NCBI RefSeq assembly: GCF_001591585.1
Contig: NZ_BCVE01000012.1
Location: 1 to 64,000, forward strand
Reading direction: 5' to 3'
Length of the DNA: 64,000 bases
DNA from: Niallia circulans NBRC 13626
Lineage (GTDB): Bacteria > Bacillota > Bacilli > Bacillales > Cytobacillaceae
The first letter of the stretch is position 1, and each line of letters opens with the position of its first letter. Shown here piece by piece: positions 19,788 to 27,764 of the stretch. The notes beneath the pieces are model-generated. The model was not told the DNA's origin and did not search any database. It was given only the letters and a program-made list of their open reading frames with translations. A program made the position numbers and the translations under genes.

Positions 19788-20333
19788 TTAATTTGGCTGG
19801 TAGTCAATTTCATATTTACTTGCCAAATTCTTCATATCTTCATGATAGCTATTGATTAGTTCAATGTATTCTTGTCCTTTTTTATTTGATTCTTCAATAA
19901 GTCCTTTATCCTTCTTTTCTAGTGCCTCTTTCTCTAGTATTAAAGCTTCATAGTACGTACTAGTCGCTTCTTTGATTTTTGATTTCATCGGCTCTAGCTC
20001 TTCAGCAGACACTTGAAGTTCCTTCGCTTCGTTAACAGCTTTTTCATAAGTAGGAATTACCTTACTTGTCAGCACCTCATATAATTCCTCATCGGAATTG
20101 TAATTATCACCAGAAACGGTCGCTAATTGCTGATTCGCTTCTGTTTCATATGTTACTATTTTTTGGATGTCATTATTAATAAAGTCTACAATTTCCCCTT
20201 GTGTGTCTTTATAAGAAAGTTCTTCTTTATTAACATTTCCCTTTGTCTCTTGCTTTTCTGAAGTAGATGAATCATTGCTGCAGCCAACAAGCATCAATAC
20301 TACAGTAATTATGCTGTAAAATAATTTAGTCAA
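19788..20333 (-). CDS. Lipoprotein of the LXG effector module
   Basis: 181 residues from a TTG start with AGAGAGG upstream. The type II signal peptide has the lipobox LVGC (Cys18). The mature part is acidic, helical and probably coiled-coil. I do not recognise a named family beyond T7SS-locus lipoproteins. It is the last gene of the effector module and the nearest to yukE. A surface role such as immunity or effector delivery is inference. Confidence 0.7.
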   Translation of the reverse strand: MTKLFYSIITVVLMLVGCSNDSSTSEKQETKGNVNKEELSYKDTQGEIVDFINNDIQKIVTYETEANQQLATVSGDNYNSDEELYEVLTSKVIPTYEKAVNEAKELQVSAEELEPMKSKIKEATSTYYEALILEKEALEKKDKGLIEESNKKGQEYIELINSYHEDMKNLASKYEIDYQPN

Positions 20334-20352
20334 GATGCGATACCTCTCTATT

Positions 20353-20694
20353 CTATGATTCTATCAATCTAGGATCATCTTTTATGAAAGCATTACGGCG
20401 TTTTAGATACTTCTTCTTTTGCACCAATTTAATAATGGTCATCATCAACAGCCCGACAATAATTCCTGATAATGCATAAAGCTTTACGACAAAAAGCAAA
20501 ATGATATAGACAAAGAAACTGACTAAAAATAGCGAGTAGATTACTAGGAGCAGAGCATTAAAGGCCTGTAGCTGAGCTATTCTGCCTTTTTCCTTTGCAT
20601 TTGTTCCTGAATCTTTCTTCAAATTAGCTAAATAATGAAATTCAGACCATATAATATGATATGGTTCCCAAAAAAAGCTAACTATCTTTTTCAT
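20353..20694 (-). CDS. Two-TM membrane protein, candidate immunity protein
   Basis: 113 residues with two hydrophobic helices (about 46-68 and 72-90) and basic ends. The ATG at 20694 overlaps the DUF4176 stop (TGATG). There is no recognised domain. It follows the LXG gene and the DUF4176 gene directly, the usual place for the immunity protein. The toxin C-terminus is glycine-rich and lacks nuclease motifs, so a membrane immunity protein against a membrane-acting toxin fits. This is inference. Confidence 0.65.
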   Translation of the reverse strand: MKKIVSFFWEPYHIIWSEFHYLANLKKDSGTNAKEKGRIAQLQAFNALLLVIYSLFLVSFFVYIILLFVVKLYALSGIIVGLLMMTIIKLVQKKKYLKRRNAFIKDDPRLIES

Positions 20695-21002
20695 CACTTT
20701 TCATCCCTTAGATGCAAGGAATTTAACTTTTCTCTCATTAATTTTTCTCCCTCTGATTCAAATCCTTTAAAGATGACTTGTTTGATTTGCTCATGATTGA
20801 AAAAAACATTGGTTTCATCAGAGATATGTCCTTGTGGATAAGGACATGCCACATATTGCCAAATTTTGTTTTTTTCTGCTTGCTGCTGCATTCTCCCATA
20901 AATCATCAAAGGCTGTGAAAATATGTCAAGCAATACAATTGTTCCAATTGGTAATAATTCAGTTCCTTTATCAATGATTAATGAGTTGACCTCTTGTGAC
21001 AT
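20694..21002 (-). CDS. DUF4176 family protein, LXG accessory
   Basis: 102 residues with the DUF4176 pattern: LLPIGTIVLL near the start, then VACPYPQG and FFNHEQIKQVIFKGF. RBS AAAGGAGAAAG precedes the ATG. DUF4176 genes are frequent partners of LXG effectors in T7SSb loci and have been linked to effector maturation in streptococci. Its position right after the LXG gene supports this. Confidence 0.85.
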   Translation of the reverse strand: MSQEVNSLIIDKGTELLPIGTIVLLDIFSQPLMIYGRMQQQAEKNKIWQYVACPYPQGHISDETNVFFNHEQIKQVIFKGFESEGEKLMREKLNSLHLRDEK

Positions 21003-21032
21003 AGTACTTTCTCCTTTTACTAATAAATTTCT

Positions 21033-22460
21033 TTATTCCTCTTTTTCAAAACTTATACCCAGCTTTACTCCTAATAGCAAGCGAAGGTCGAGAACAATTT
21101 CTTTACCTACTTTTGCCTCTCCACCTACTCCAAAAGCAGAAGCTCCTACAGTTCCTTTAATCGTATAGTCTGTAAAAGGGATTGGCACTATACCAGAGAC
21201 TTCTCCTTCCGCAACGGCAGCTTTTGCTCCAAGACCAATGGAACTGCCATCAACCCCGGCAAAGGCATTGGCTTTTAAAATTTCCCCTTTTGCTTCTAAT
21301 CCAGTGCTTCCTACAAAGTCGACCTCTTTATCTATCTGAGATTTTACTTGTGCTGTATAAACTGCTCCGCCTGCTTTAGCAATCGGCAGAATACTGCTCC
21401 CCCCAATACTTGCCTGGCCTTCTGCAAATAGAATATCTTGGCTGAAGCTACTATCCAGAATAGTTGTATCGTGTTCTATGCCAACATGAATGCCACTGAA
21501 AGAACTAGCGCCGCCAAGCTGGTCACTTCCATTTTTCAAGTCATCGAAACCAGACCAGTCATTTTCTATCTTTCCAAGTCCGCCTTCTGCAGAAAAATCC
21601 CCTTTTGTTACTTTGTCTCCGACTAGAAATCCGTCCTCATTAATTACCTTCTCTACTTCCTGCTTCTCTGATGGAGTATAATTTAATCCCAGCCAGCTAT
21701 ATGGATATTGTCCATATGCATCTAATAGAAAGATGGATTGGGAGGAATCGGTACAATAAGGAGGTTTACTTTCAAATCCGCTGTTAGATGGTTTTATACT
21801 AGAAACCAATAAAAAATGGCTAGTGCTTGTTAAAAGGTTATATGGACTGAAATGACGAATCAGTTCAGGATTAAAGTTAACTTTTGTGTTTAGCTCTGAT
21901 AAATAACTTTGCATGATTGCTAATTCACTTTTTATTTCATTAAAGGAATCAGCATTTTGCCGATCTATGGTTTCAAGCTGATCAATGGTTTCCTCTATTT
22001 TATCTTTAGCAGTTCTAATCTCGCTATTAAACATGGACTCATCAAGACTAGCTAAAGAAATAATATCGGCGATCTTTTCCATTACGCTATTTCCATCTGC
22101 GATGACATCATTTGTATAGTTTTGCACGGACGTTAAGCGCTCTGAAAGCTCTCCCTGTAAAAACTCCTGCCGAATAACTCCATCTTCATTTGGCTCAAAA
22201 GAATGTATTGCCTCTCTGCATTGAGATATTTTTTCTTGATAATCTTGAATAACTTGTTTTAGTTTCACTAGGAAAGGCTTATGACTAGATTCATAAAAGA
22301 ATTTAATCGATTCAGCACCTTTTCCTTGAAAGGAACCATCTAAACCTACTAGTTCCATCACAGATTGCTCTAAAGAATGAATCTGCTCTACCTTTTCATT
22401 AAAGGATTTTATTGTTTGGCTTAAATACTCTTCTAGACTTGCAACCTCTAATACTTTCAT
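21033..22460 (-). CDS. LXG-domain T7SS effector with glycine-rich C-terminus
   Basis: 475 residues. The helical N-terminus (about 1-210, beginning MKVLEVASLEEY) is an LXG domain with the LDGSFQGKGA turn, the export module of polymorphic toxins. The C-terminal part (about 290-475) is rich in Gly/Ala/Val with alternating beta-like patterns (GLGAKAAVAEGEVSG, GVGGEAKVGKE) and ends GISFEKEE. No deaminase, nuclease or NADase motif is visible. A pore-forming or beta-structured toxin is possible but unproven. It overlaps the YwqI-like gene by 4 bases (ATGA). Confidence 0.85.
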   Translation of the reverse strand: MKVLEVASLEEYLSQTIKSFNEKVEQIHSLEQSVMELVGLDGSFQGKGAESIKFFYESSHKPFLVKLKQVIQDYQEKISQCREAIHSFEPNEDGVIRQEFLQGELSERLTSVQNYTNDVIADGNSVMEKIADIISLASLDESMFNSEIRTAKDKIEETIDQLETIDRQNADSFNEIKSELAIMQSYLSELNTKVNFNPELIRHFSPYNLLTSTSHFLLVSSIKPSNSGFESKPPYCTDSSQSIFLLDAYGQYPYSWLGLNYTPSEKQEVEKVINEDGFLVGDKVTKGDFSAEGGLGKIENDWSGFDDLKNGSDQLGGASSFSGIHVGIEHDTTILDSSFSQDILFAEGQASIGGSSILPIAKAGGAVYTAQVKSQIDKEVDFVGSTGLEAKGEILKANAFAGVDGSSIGLGAKAAVAEGEVSGIVPIPFTDYTIKGTVGASAFGVGGEAKVGKEIVLDLRLLLGVKLGISFEKEE

Positions 22461-22741
22461 CTTAGTACCTCTGAAGAAATAGCGTCTCTCAGTGCTTCAT
22501 CTGTTTCCCTCATCAATGTTACAGAACTTCTTACTGTGCTGGCATTTTTCAGCAAAAGGGTTTTATATTCATTTATTATTTTTACAAATGATGCATTCAC
22601 TTCTTCTAGTTCCGTTAATAAATCTAACTTATTATTCTTAGCATTATTTTCTGGCAGGTTTGCTTGAAATGCAGTTATGTTAGTATCCATTTTTTTTAAA
22701 ACACTTTCTATCCCACTATAATCAAACTTTATTTCTCCCAT
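22457..22741 (-). CDS. YwqI-like (DUF5344) small helical partner of the LXG effector
   Basis: 94 residues, all helical, starting MGEIKFDYSG, close in pattern and length to B. subtilis YwqI. It lies directly upstream of the LXG gene with a 4-base overlap. Such WXG100-like proteins bind the LXG domain to form the export signal. There is no WxG motif. Confidence 0.8.
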   Translation of the reverse strand: MGEIKFDYSGIESVLKKMDTNITAFQANLPENNAKNNKLDLLTELEEVNASFVKIINEYKTLLLKNASTVRSSVTLMRETDEALRDAISSEVLR

Positions 22742-22830
22742 ATTTTCACCACAACTTTACTACTAGAATTTAGAAAAAATAAATAAAATTATCTGCAGGA
22801 AATGCTCTCATTTAAGAAGAATAATTTCAT

Positions 22831-23199
22831 CTAATTCTTTTCCTGTCTTCTTCTCATTTCCTTTTCTCTTTCTTCTTCGAGTTCATGGATAGTATGTCTT
22901 ATGCTGCTCATTTCACTTTGCAGACTGTTAATCTTTTCGCTGATTTCCGAAAGCCTATTAGGTAACTGTTTTATTTCAATATCTTGATATTGTTGAAAAG
23001 CTCCCTTTGTTCTTATATTTTCAAATTCTACAGCTAATGTCCCATGCCAAGTTGAAGCTGATAAATCTGGCTTGACAACATTATCACTATAACTTGTCAT
23101 TTCATGTTTAATAGCCTGCAGATCAGATTTCCCATTCTTTAGTCTGCGAAGCTGGTCTTCCTTCTCCTGCAACAACCCATAATAATAGAATATAGACAA
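22831..23199 (-). CDS. YwqH-like (DUF5082) small coiled-coil partner of the LXG effector
   Basis: 122 residues from a TTG start with GGGTGATC upstream. It begins MSIFYYYG and has two long coiled coils around STWHGTLA, ending in a highly charged tail (EEEREKEMRRRQEKN). The pattern matches YwqH/DUF5082 proteins, first genes of LXG modules. It opens the effector operon, 89 bases before the YwqI-like gene. Confidence 0.8.
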   Translation of the reverse strand: MSIFYYYGLLQEKEDQLRRLKNGKSDLQAIKHEMTSYSDNVVKPDLSASTWHGTLAVEFENIRTKGAFQQYQDIEIKQLPNRLSEISEKINSLQSEMSSIRHTIHELEEEREKEMRRRQEKN

Positions 23200-23296
23200 G
23201 TAAGATCACCCTTTCTGGTGCTATTCGTCTTAATAACTATGTATTTTTTTACGTGATGACGCCTCCTTAACCCCCCTTCTTTTTTCAATCTTTTCC

Positions 23297-23353
23297 ATTG
23301 TAGCATACCTAAAATATGGAATAATGATAAAAATTATCTAATTATTCCATATT
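23297..23353 (-). promoter_or_regulatory. Promoter and large palindromic operator of the LXG module
   Basis: The minus strand carries TACAAT (23302-23297) with an upstream TG (extended -10). A perfect 13-base inverted repeat has arms 23313-23325 and 23341-23353 (AATATGGAATAAT type). Inside it lies a second dyad, GATAA-AAA-TTATC (23326-23338). The palindrome covers the -35 zone, so a dimeric regulator probably controls the effector module apart from the yuk operon. Bases 23354-23568 show no gene. Confidence 0.6.
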
Positions 23354-23568
23354 CACCTTAGGTAAATAGCATCAAATTGACTTGGAATCTCTGTATAGGT
23401 AAGTATCTAATAGCCTAATTGCTTGCTGATAGCTCAATCTGTAAATAAATTCCGTTTTTTCTCCAATACCCTGTCTTTTTAGTTTTAAACACATTTTAAA
23501 CCAAAAAGTGAAAAATAGGTCAATTGGTATAGTTATCCTTCCTATTAATCAAAAAAGCCGGAACCAAT

Positions 23569-23972
23569 CCATGTCGGTTACTTTGAGCAAGAAGTGAAAG
23601 AGTCCAACTATAACACTTTTTCCGAAGAGATCTAGAGCTAATTTCCAAGTATGAATCAAGCGGAAGTCCGTGCTGCTCTAACAAAATGTGGATTAACAAC
23701 AAAGCATATTGAACAAATCGAAGTCCTTTCTAGTGGAGAAAAAGCCAAGGTCAGCTTGTGCAAAATTTTAAACCTAGAAACGAATTTATTAATACTAAAC
23801 GAAGCTGCCAGTCAATTATATGTAGATGCACAAAAAGAAGAATTGAAGCGTGCTTTAAAGGAATATCACGGAAGCATCTTAATGGTATCCCACAAACCTG
23901 ATTTCTATCGTAAAATCGCGACTGATATTTGGAATTGTGAGGATGGACAACGAAAGTATTTTAAATAATGAT
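23569..23972 (+). pseudogene. Decayed duplicate of the yfmM 3' third
   Basis: This stretch aligns in order with 9315-9708 of yfmM and into the downstream sequence. It begins abruptly inside the second ATPase domain, has an in-frame TAG near 23632, small in-frame indels and a one-base deletion close to the end. Key motifs are ruined: signature LSGGE is LSSGE and Walker B LILDEPTN is LILNEAAS. From ATG 23651 it could still give 105 residues, but no function is expected. It marks the far side of the T7SS block. Confidence 0.93.
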
Positions 23973-23975
23973 TGA

Positions 23976-24002
23976 GGGGTACAAAACTGATCTTTTGTCC
24001 CC
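23976..24002 (+). terminator. Degenerate copy of the yfmM terminator
   Basis: GGGG-ACAAAA (23976-23986) pairs with TTTTGT-CCCC (23993-24002) around CTGATC, with one bulge. It occupies the same position after the pseudogene as the hairpin after yfmM, and the preceding bases (AATGATTGAGGGGTAC) are identical. Confidence 0.6.
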
Positions 24003-24057
24003 CTTATTTAATAAGGTATATCTTTTGTGACGTGTTTCGGTTACTAAAAAACTATAT

Positions 24058-24768
24058 TTATCCCAAACTTGTCAATAAAACCATCATTCCATTCGTAATA
24101 CCATGAATCAGTACAGATGGCCATATCGAATTCGTTCGCTCATATGCTAGTGCAAAAATGATACCGCTGAAAAAGTTAACTGGCATTGCGTTATATGTAG
24201 GGATATGGACAATAGTAAAAATAGCTGAACTAATTAGAATCGCTCCGAATATTCCCATGCGAGTGCGTAACCAGCGATATATAAATCCTCGGTAAAAAAT
24301 TTCCTCATATATTGGTGAAATCACTGCCGCTGACACAAAGGCAATAAAAACTGTAAAGAAATCTACGTTTTGCTTTAGTGATTCGGTCTTTCCATTCTCC
24401 CACGAAATTCCTATAAAACTAGTAAGTACAACAATGATTACAGCTCCAATAAGTAAAATAACAGAAAATACAGCAATTATCTTCCAATCTTTCTTTGAAA
24501 ACCTCTTTATTCCTACTTCATGCCAAGAAAGTGCTTTTGGACGGAGAGCAATAAAATAAACACCTATTAGTAAAACGATTGCTATTGTTAACCCCATAAG
24601 TGTACCTGCATATAAATCATTATTAAAAAATTGTGCATACATCGATGAAACAATAAACTTTAAACAGCCAAGGACAAAAATAAACTCAAGTATCATTAAT
24701 AAAATAAATTCTTTACTCCCCCATAGATCCTGTTCTTTCCAATTAGTCTGATTGTTCTTCATCCTCAT
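24058..24768 (-). CDS. CPBP-family intramembrane metalloprotease (CAAX protease-like)
   Basis: 236 residues with about seven TM segments. The conserved motifs are present: EEIFYRGFIYR (Glu-Glu and Arg), FTIVH and a later HGITNG. The family includes CAAX-type endopeptidases and bacteriocin-immunity or maturation proteins. The substrate is unknown. It is divergent from a MerR gene whose operator lies in its promoter. A second ATG at 24762 has better RBS spacing (GAGGGATGAGG). Confidence 0.87.
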   Translation of the reverse strand: MRMKNNQTNWKEQDLWGSKEFILLMILEFIFVLGCLKFIVSSMYAQFFNNDLYAGTLMGLTIAIVLLIGVYFIALRPKALSWHEVGIKRFSKKDWKIIAVFSVILLIGAVIIVVLTSFIGISWENGKTESLKQNVDFFTVFIAFVSAAVISPIYEEIFYRGFIYRWLRTRMGIFGAILISSAIFTIVHIPTYNAMPVNFFSGIIFALAYERTNSIWPSVLIHGITNGMMVLLTSLG

Positions 24769-24786
24769 CCCTCTTCCTATATATGA

Positions 24787-24826
24787 TATAATGCAACTAT
24801 ATTAGATTACGTTACGTAACCTGCAA
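24787..24826. promoter_or_regulatory. Divergent promoters with MerR-type operator
   Basis: On the minus strand TTGCAG (24826-24821) and TATAGT (24801-24796) are separated by 19 bases, the overlong spacer of MerR-activated promoters. A 19-base dyad with one mismatch (24804-24822, core GTTACGTAAC) fills the spacer. On the plus strand TGATATAAT (24784-24792) is an extended -10 for the merR gene, whose transcript would start just before the operator, allowing autorepression. Confidence 0.75.
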
Positions 24827-24846
24827 GTTTTTTAAGGAGGGATACC

Positions 24847-25587
24847 ATGAAACGATGGTCTATTGGAGAAGTAAGTAGACAGCGAAATTTATCCAAACGA
24901 ACACTTCGCTATTACGATCAAATCAATCTTCTTACACCTAGTTTTAAAGATGAGCACGGAAGACGATTCTACTCAGAAGAGGATTTATTTAAATTAGAGA
25001 AAATTATTATTCTAAAGTCCCTTTCACTGTCATTAGAGGATATTCACCATTTATTAGATAAGCTCTCTTATAAACAAATACTCACCTCACACTTCAATTA
25101 CTTACAAGAACAGCTTTCAAAACTTCAAACAAGCATAGCTAACACTACTTCATTAATCAATATGATAGATTTAAAAAAAGAGCTATCTTGGGAACACATC
25201 ACCGAACTTGTTCAACTTTCACAAAGCAAACCTAAAAAGTGGATTGAATATTTTCAAGATGACGAAAAAGTATTTTTAGAACAAACGATTCCGAGCCTTA
25301 GTCATAATGATGAAATAACTCATCAATATATTCTGTTATTAAAACAAATTGAATATTATATAAACCAAGGTATACAAGCAGAATCAGTACAGGGAATTCA
25401 AATTGCTAGTAAGTTAATAGAGCTATCAGAAGTGACGTTTCATGGGAACGATGATTTAATCGATAAATTTTGGGAAATAAGAAAACTACCTAGTGAGGAA
25501 ACTGGACTATTTCCGATTTCCAAAGATGTATTGGAGTTCGTGGAACGATGTATTGATTATACAACATCTAAACAACTGGGAAATTAA
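24847..25587 (+). CDS. MerR-family transcriptional regulator
   Basis: 246 residues. The N-terminal winged helix-turn-helix WSIGEVSRQRNLSKRTLRYYDQ is the MerR DNA-binding signature, followed by a dimerisation helix and a helical effector domain of about 140 residues without the metal-binding Cys set, so an organic ligand is likely. RBS AAGGAGG. It probably controls the divergent CPBP protease from the 19-base-spacer promoter. Confidence 0.9.
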   Translation: MKRWSIGEVSRQRNLSKRTLRYYDQINLLTPSFKDEHGRRFYSEEDLFKLEKIIILKSLSLSLEDIHHLLDKLSYKQILTSHFNYLQEQLSKLQTSIANTTSLINMIDLKKELSWEHITELVQLSQSKPKKWIEYFQDDEKVFLEQTIPSLSHNDEITHQYILLLKQIEYYINQGIQAESVQGIQIASKLIELSEVTFHGNDDLIDKFWEIRKLPSEETGLFPISKDVLEFVERCIDYTTSKQLGN

Positions 25588-25641
25588 ATTGAGCAAACAA
25601 AGTAACCAAACTAATAAAATAATAATACGATTAGTAATCGA

Positions 25642-25669
25642 CTCTGCTTTTATGAGCAGCGTTTTTTAT
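25642..25669 (+). terminator. Terminator after the merR gene
   Basis: CTGCT (25644-25648), a 6-base loop, AGCAG (25655-25659) and then CGTTTTTT. The stem is short. The remaining bases to 25984 hold no gene that I can see. Confidence 0.55.
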
Positions 25670-25984
25670 TTTAAGTTGTAAAACTACACGATGTTGTTAT
25701 TTAAAGTTCTTCAATAAACATATGATTAAACTTAAAACACGAATAGGACATGAATCCGTCTGTATTTGCCGTAACATTAGCAACTATAAAATAAAATACC
25801 TATATTCTAATTTATTTGGAATATCTTTCACTTCCTAATACCGGCATCTCCATTAGCTATGTTTCCATGGAAAAAGACGTAAAAAAAAACGCACCGAACA
25901 TTTCAATATAATCGAATATTTTTAAGGATTTAACAAATGATAGAACTTATCAGAAAACATCTAGTCCTAAAGGGAGTTTCGAAA

Positions 25985-27079
25985 ATGGTGTTAAAAGAAA
26001 AAATTTCTTTAAACCAATTATTCCACATTGTTATTGGATTTAATTTGGGGAGTTCTCTTATTATCGGGATTGGGATAAATGCAAAACAGGATGCCTGGAT
26101 TGCTGTTTTATGCTCTTCCATTATAGGCATTTTCATCGCATTATTTTATTACCATTTCCAAGAAATATTGCCCAATAAACATTTTTCCGAAATGCTTGAA
26201 TACATATTAAATCGTCCCATTTCAATTTTTATTACATATATCTATACACTCTATTTTTTTTATTTAGCCGCTCGGGTTATTCGTGATTTTGGAGAATTGG
26301 TTACAACCTTTATTCTCCCTAACACTCCGATAGAAGTTTGCAGCTTAAGCTTTGTGATTATCCTTACATACATCATATATTTAGGGGTGGAAGTCCTTGG
26401 AAGAGTAACAGAAGTATTTACACCATACGCTATTCTTTTTATTATCCTTGTGACCATTCTATTATTTGGTAATCACGACATAAAATTAGAGCGAGTTACG
26501 CCTATTTTAGCTACAGGGGTTAAGCCCTTGTTAAATACCATTTTCCCATATGAGCTCATCAGACCATATGCTCAATTATTTGCCTTAACATTTTTATTTT
26601 CTCATTTACCTAAACAACAATATGCGAGACACACACTAATTTATTCTGTCCTTTCATCAGGATTCTGGTTAACAGTAGGTACATTCATTGTCACAACTTC
26701 CTTAGGACCATCTATTGCATCTCGCAGTACTTTTCCTCTTGTAAGTGCAACTAGATTAATTAGCATAGGTGATTTCTTACAAAGGGTAGATGCATTTGCC
26801 ATATTTATTATTGCATTAGGTGTAGTAATTAAAATTTGTATTTTTTCCTTTGCTGCCTTAAAGGGGCTGGAATATATCTTTAAGCTCCCTTATCGCGTAT
26901 TAGTCATTCCAATGATGTGTATTTTAACCATCTGTTCATCTTTTATTAGCATAAACTTTTCTGACCATATTACTGAATCAAAAACCGTAGTTCCTTATTT
27001 TTTAAGCTTACCTTTATTTTTTCTTCTTCCGAGCTTATTTATGGTATTAGCCTTAATAAAAAAGAAAAAGGATGCTTAG
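25985..27079 (+). CDS. GerAB/YndE-type spore germination permease
   Basis: 364 residues from the ATG at 25985 (RBS AAGGGAG; an upstream ATG at 25937 lacks one). Ten or so TM segments and the start EKISLNQLFHIVIGFNLGS fit the GerAB subfamily of APC transporters, the B subunit of nutrient germinant receptors in the spore inner membrane. No gerA or gerC gene is adjacent, so it is an orphan B subunit. It may pair with A and C subunits encoded elsewhere or have another transport role. Confidence 0.87.
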   Translation: MVLKEKISLNQLFHIVIGFNLGSSLIIGIGINAKQDAWIAVLCSSIIGIFIALFYYHFQEILPNKHFSEMLEYILNRPISIFITYIYTLYFFYLAARVIRDFGELVTTFILPNTPIEVCSLSFVIILTYIIYLGVEVLGRVTEVFTPYAILFIILVTILLFGNHDIKLERVTPILATGVKPLLNTIFPYELIRPYAQLFALTFLFSHLPKQQYARHTLIYSVLSSGFWLTVGTFIVTTSLGPSIASRSTFPLVSATRLISIGDFLQRVDAFAIFIIALGVVIKICIFSFAALKGLEYIFKLPYRVLVIPMMCILTICSSFISINFSDHITESKTVVPYFLSLPLFFLLPSLFMVLALIKKKKDA

Positions 27080-27096
27080 ACAAGTATCCTTTTTTG
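27065..27096 (+). terminator. Terminator of the GerAB-type gene
   Basis: AAAAAGGATGCTT pairs with AAGTATCCTTTTT (one mismatch) around AGAC. It overlaps the last codons of the gene. Confidence 0.8.
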
Positions 27097-27109
27097 AAAA
27101 GTTATATTG

Positions 27110-27195
27110 GCAGGGGATGTGGTCAATGTGTACATACCTTGCATAAAAAGGCTGTTATATCAACGTTAATTGTGCCACACATTCGACGTGCGCCG
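27110..27195 (-). repeat. Displaced copy of the rlmCD 3' end (left attachment site)
   Basis: Aligned with 30208-30293. It retains the recombination-site-like core (arms 27110-27120 and 27132-27142, spacer GGTCAATGTGT) and, on the minus strand, the last codons of rlmCD ([13 protein letters not shown] plus stop). Nothing of the rest of rlmCD is here. It is the far end of the 3-kb island that carries the broken integrase. Bases 27196-27545 show no gene. Confidence 0.85.
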
Positions 27196-27548
27196 TTTTG
27201 GGTTTGAGTTTCATAGCCCAAAGCAAACGTACGTTCTAATCTTCATTCTCAGTATTTGACTCAAACTTTAGAAAATATGTTTCGTTCTATTTCAAATTTA
27301 AAAAGTTAAAATGTGGTCAAGTGGGCAGAATTCTTTCATGGTTATAATGGATGTTTCCACTCTTCCCAACTTCAACCATACATTCTTACATGCCTTTTAG
27401 TTAGGAATGAATTATCATATTGTTTCTTAACTGAAAGTTTCAGATTACAAATATCAGAAATAATATAGTTGTTTAATTTACAATAAAGAGTAATATAGTT
27501 GTTTTTAAATTTTTCTTTCATTAAAAGGTTAGTTGAATAGAGAAAAGC

Positions 27549-27583
27549 AAAAACACCCCCTAAATCACAATTAGATTCAGGGG
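27549..27583 (-). terminator. Terminator of the asd paralogue
   Basis: On the minus strand CCCCTGAATC and GATTTAGGGG form a 10-base stem with one mismatch and are followed by GTGTTTTT. Confidence 0.65.
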
Positions 27584-27764
27584 ATATTTCTATACCAAGT
27601 GAAATACTTCTCTTAGTAGATTTTTTACTTAATTCCTAGTTAATTTTGATCTAATCGAGTCTTTATGAGGATTTTTTCCAATTCAATCTTTTATTTAAAC
27701 TATACAATTAAAGAGATTCTGATGCTGCTATTGTTTATATTGTTCCATTTCAAGTAGGCTGAGA

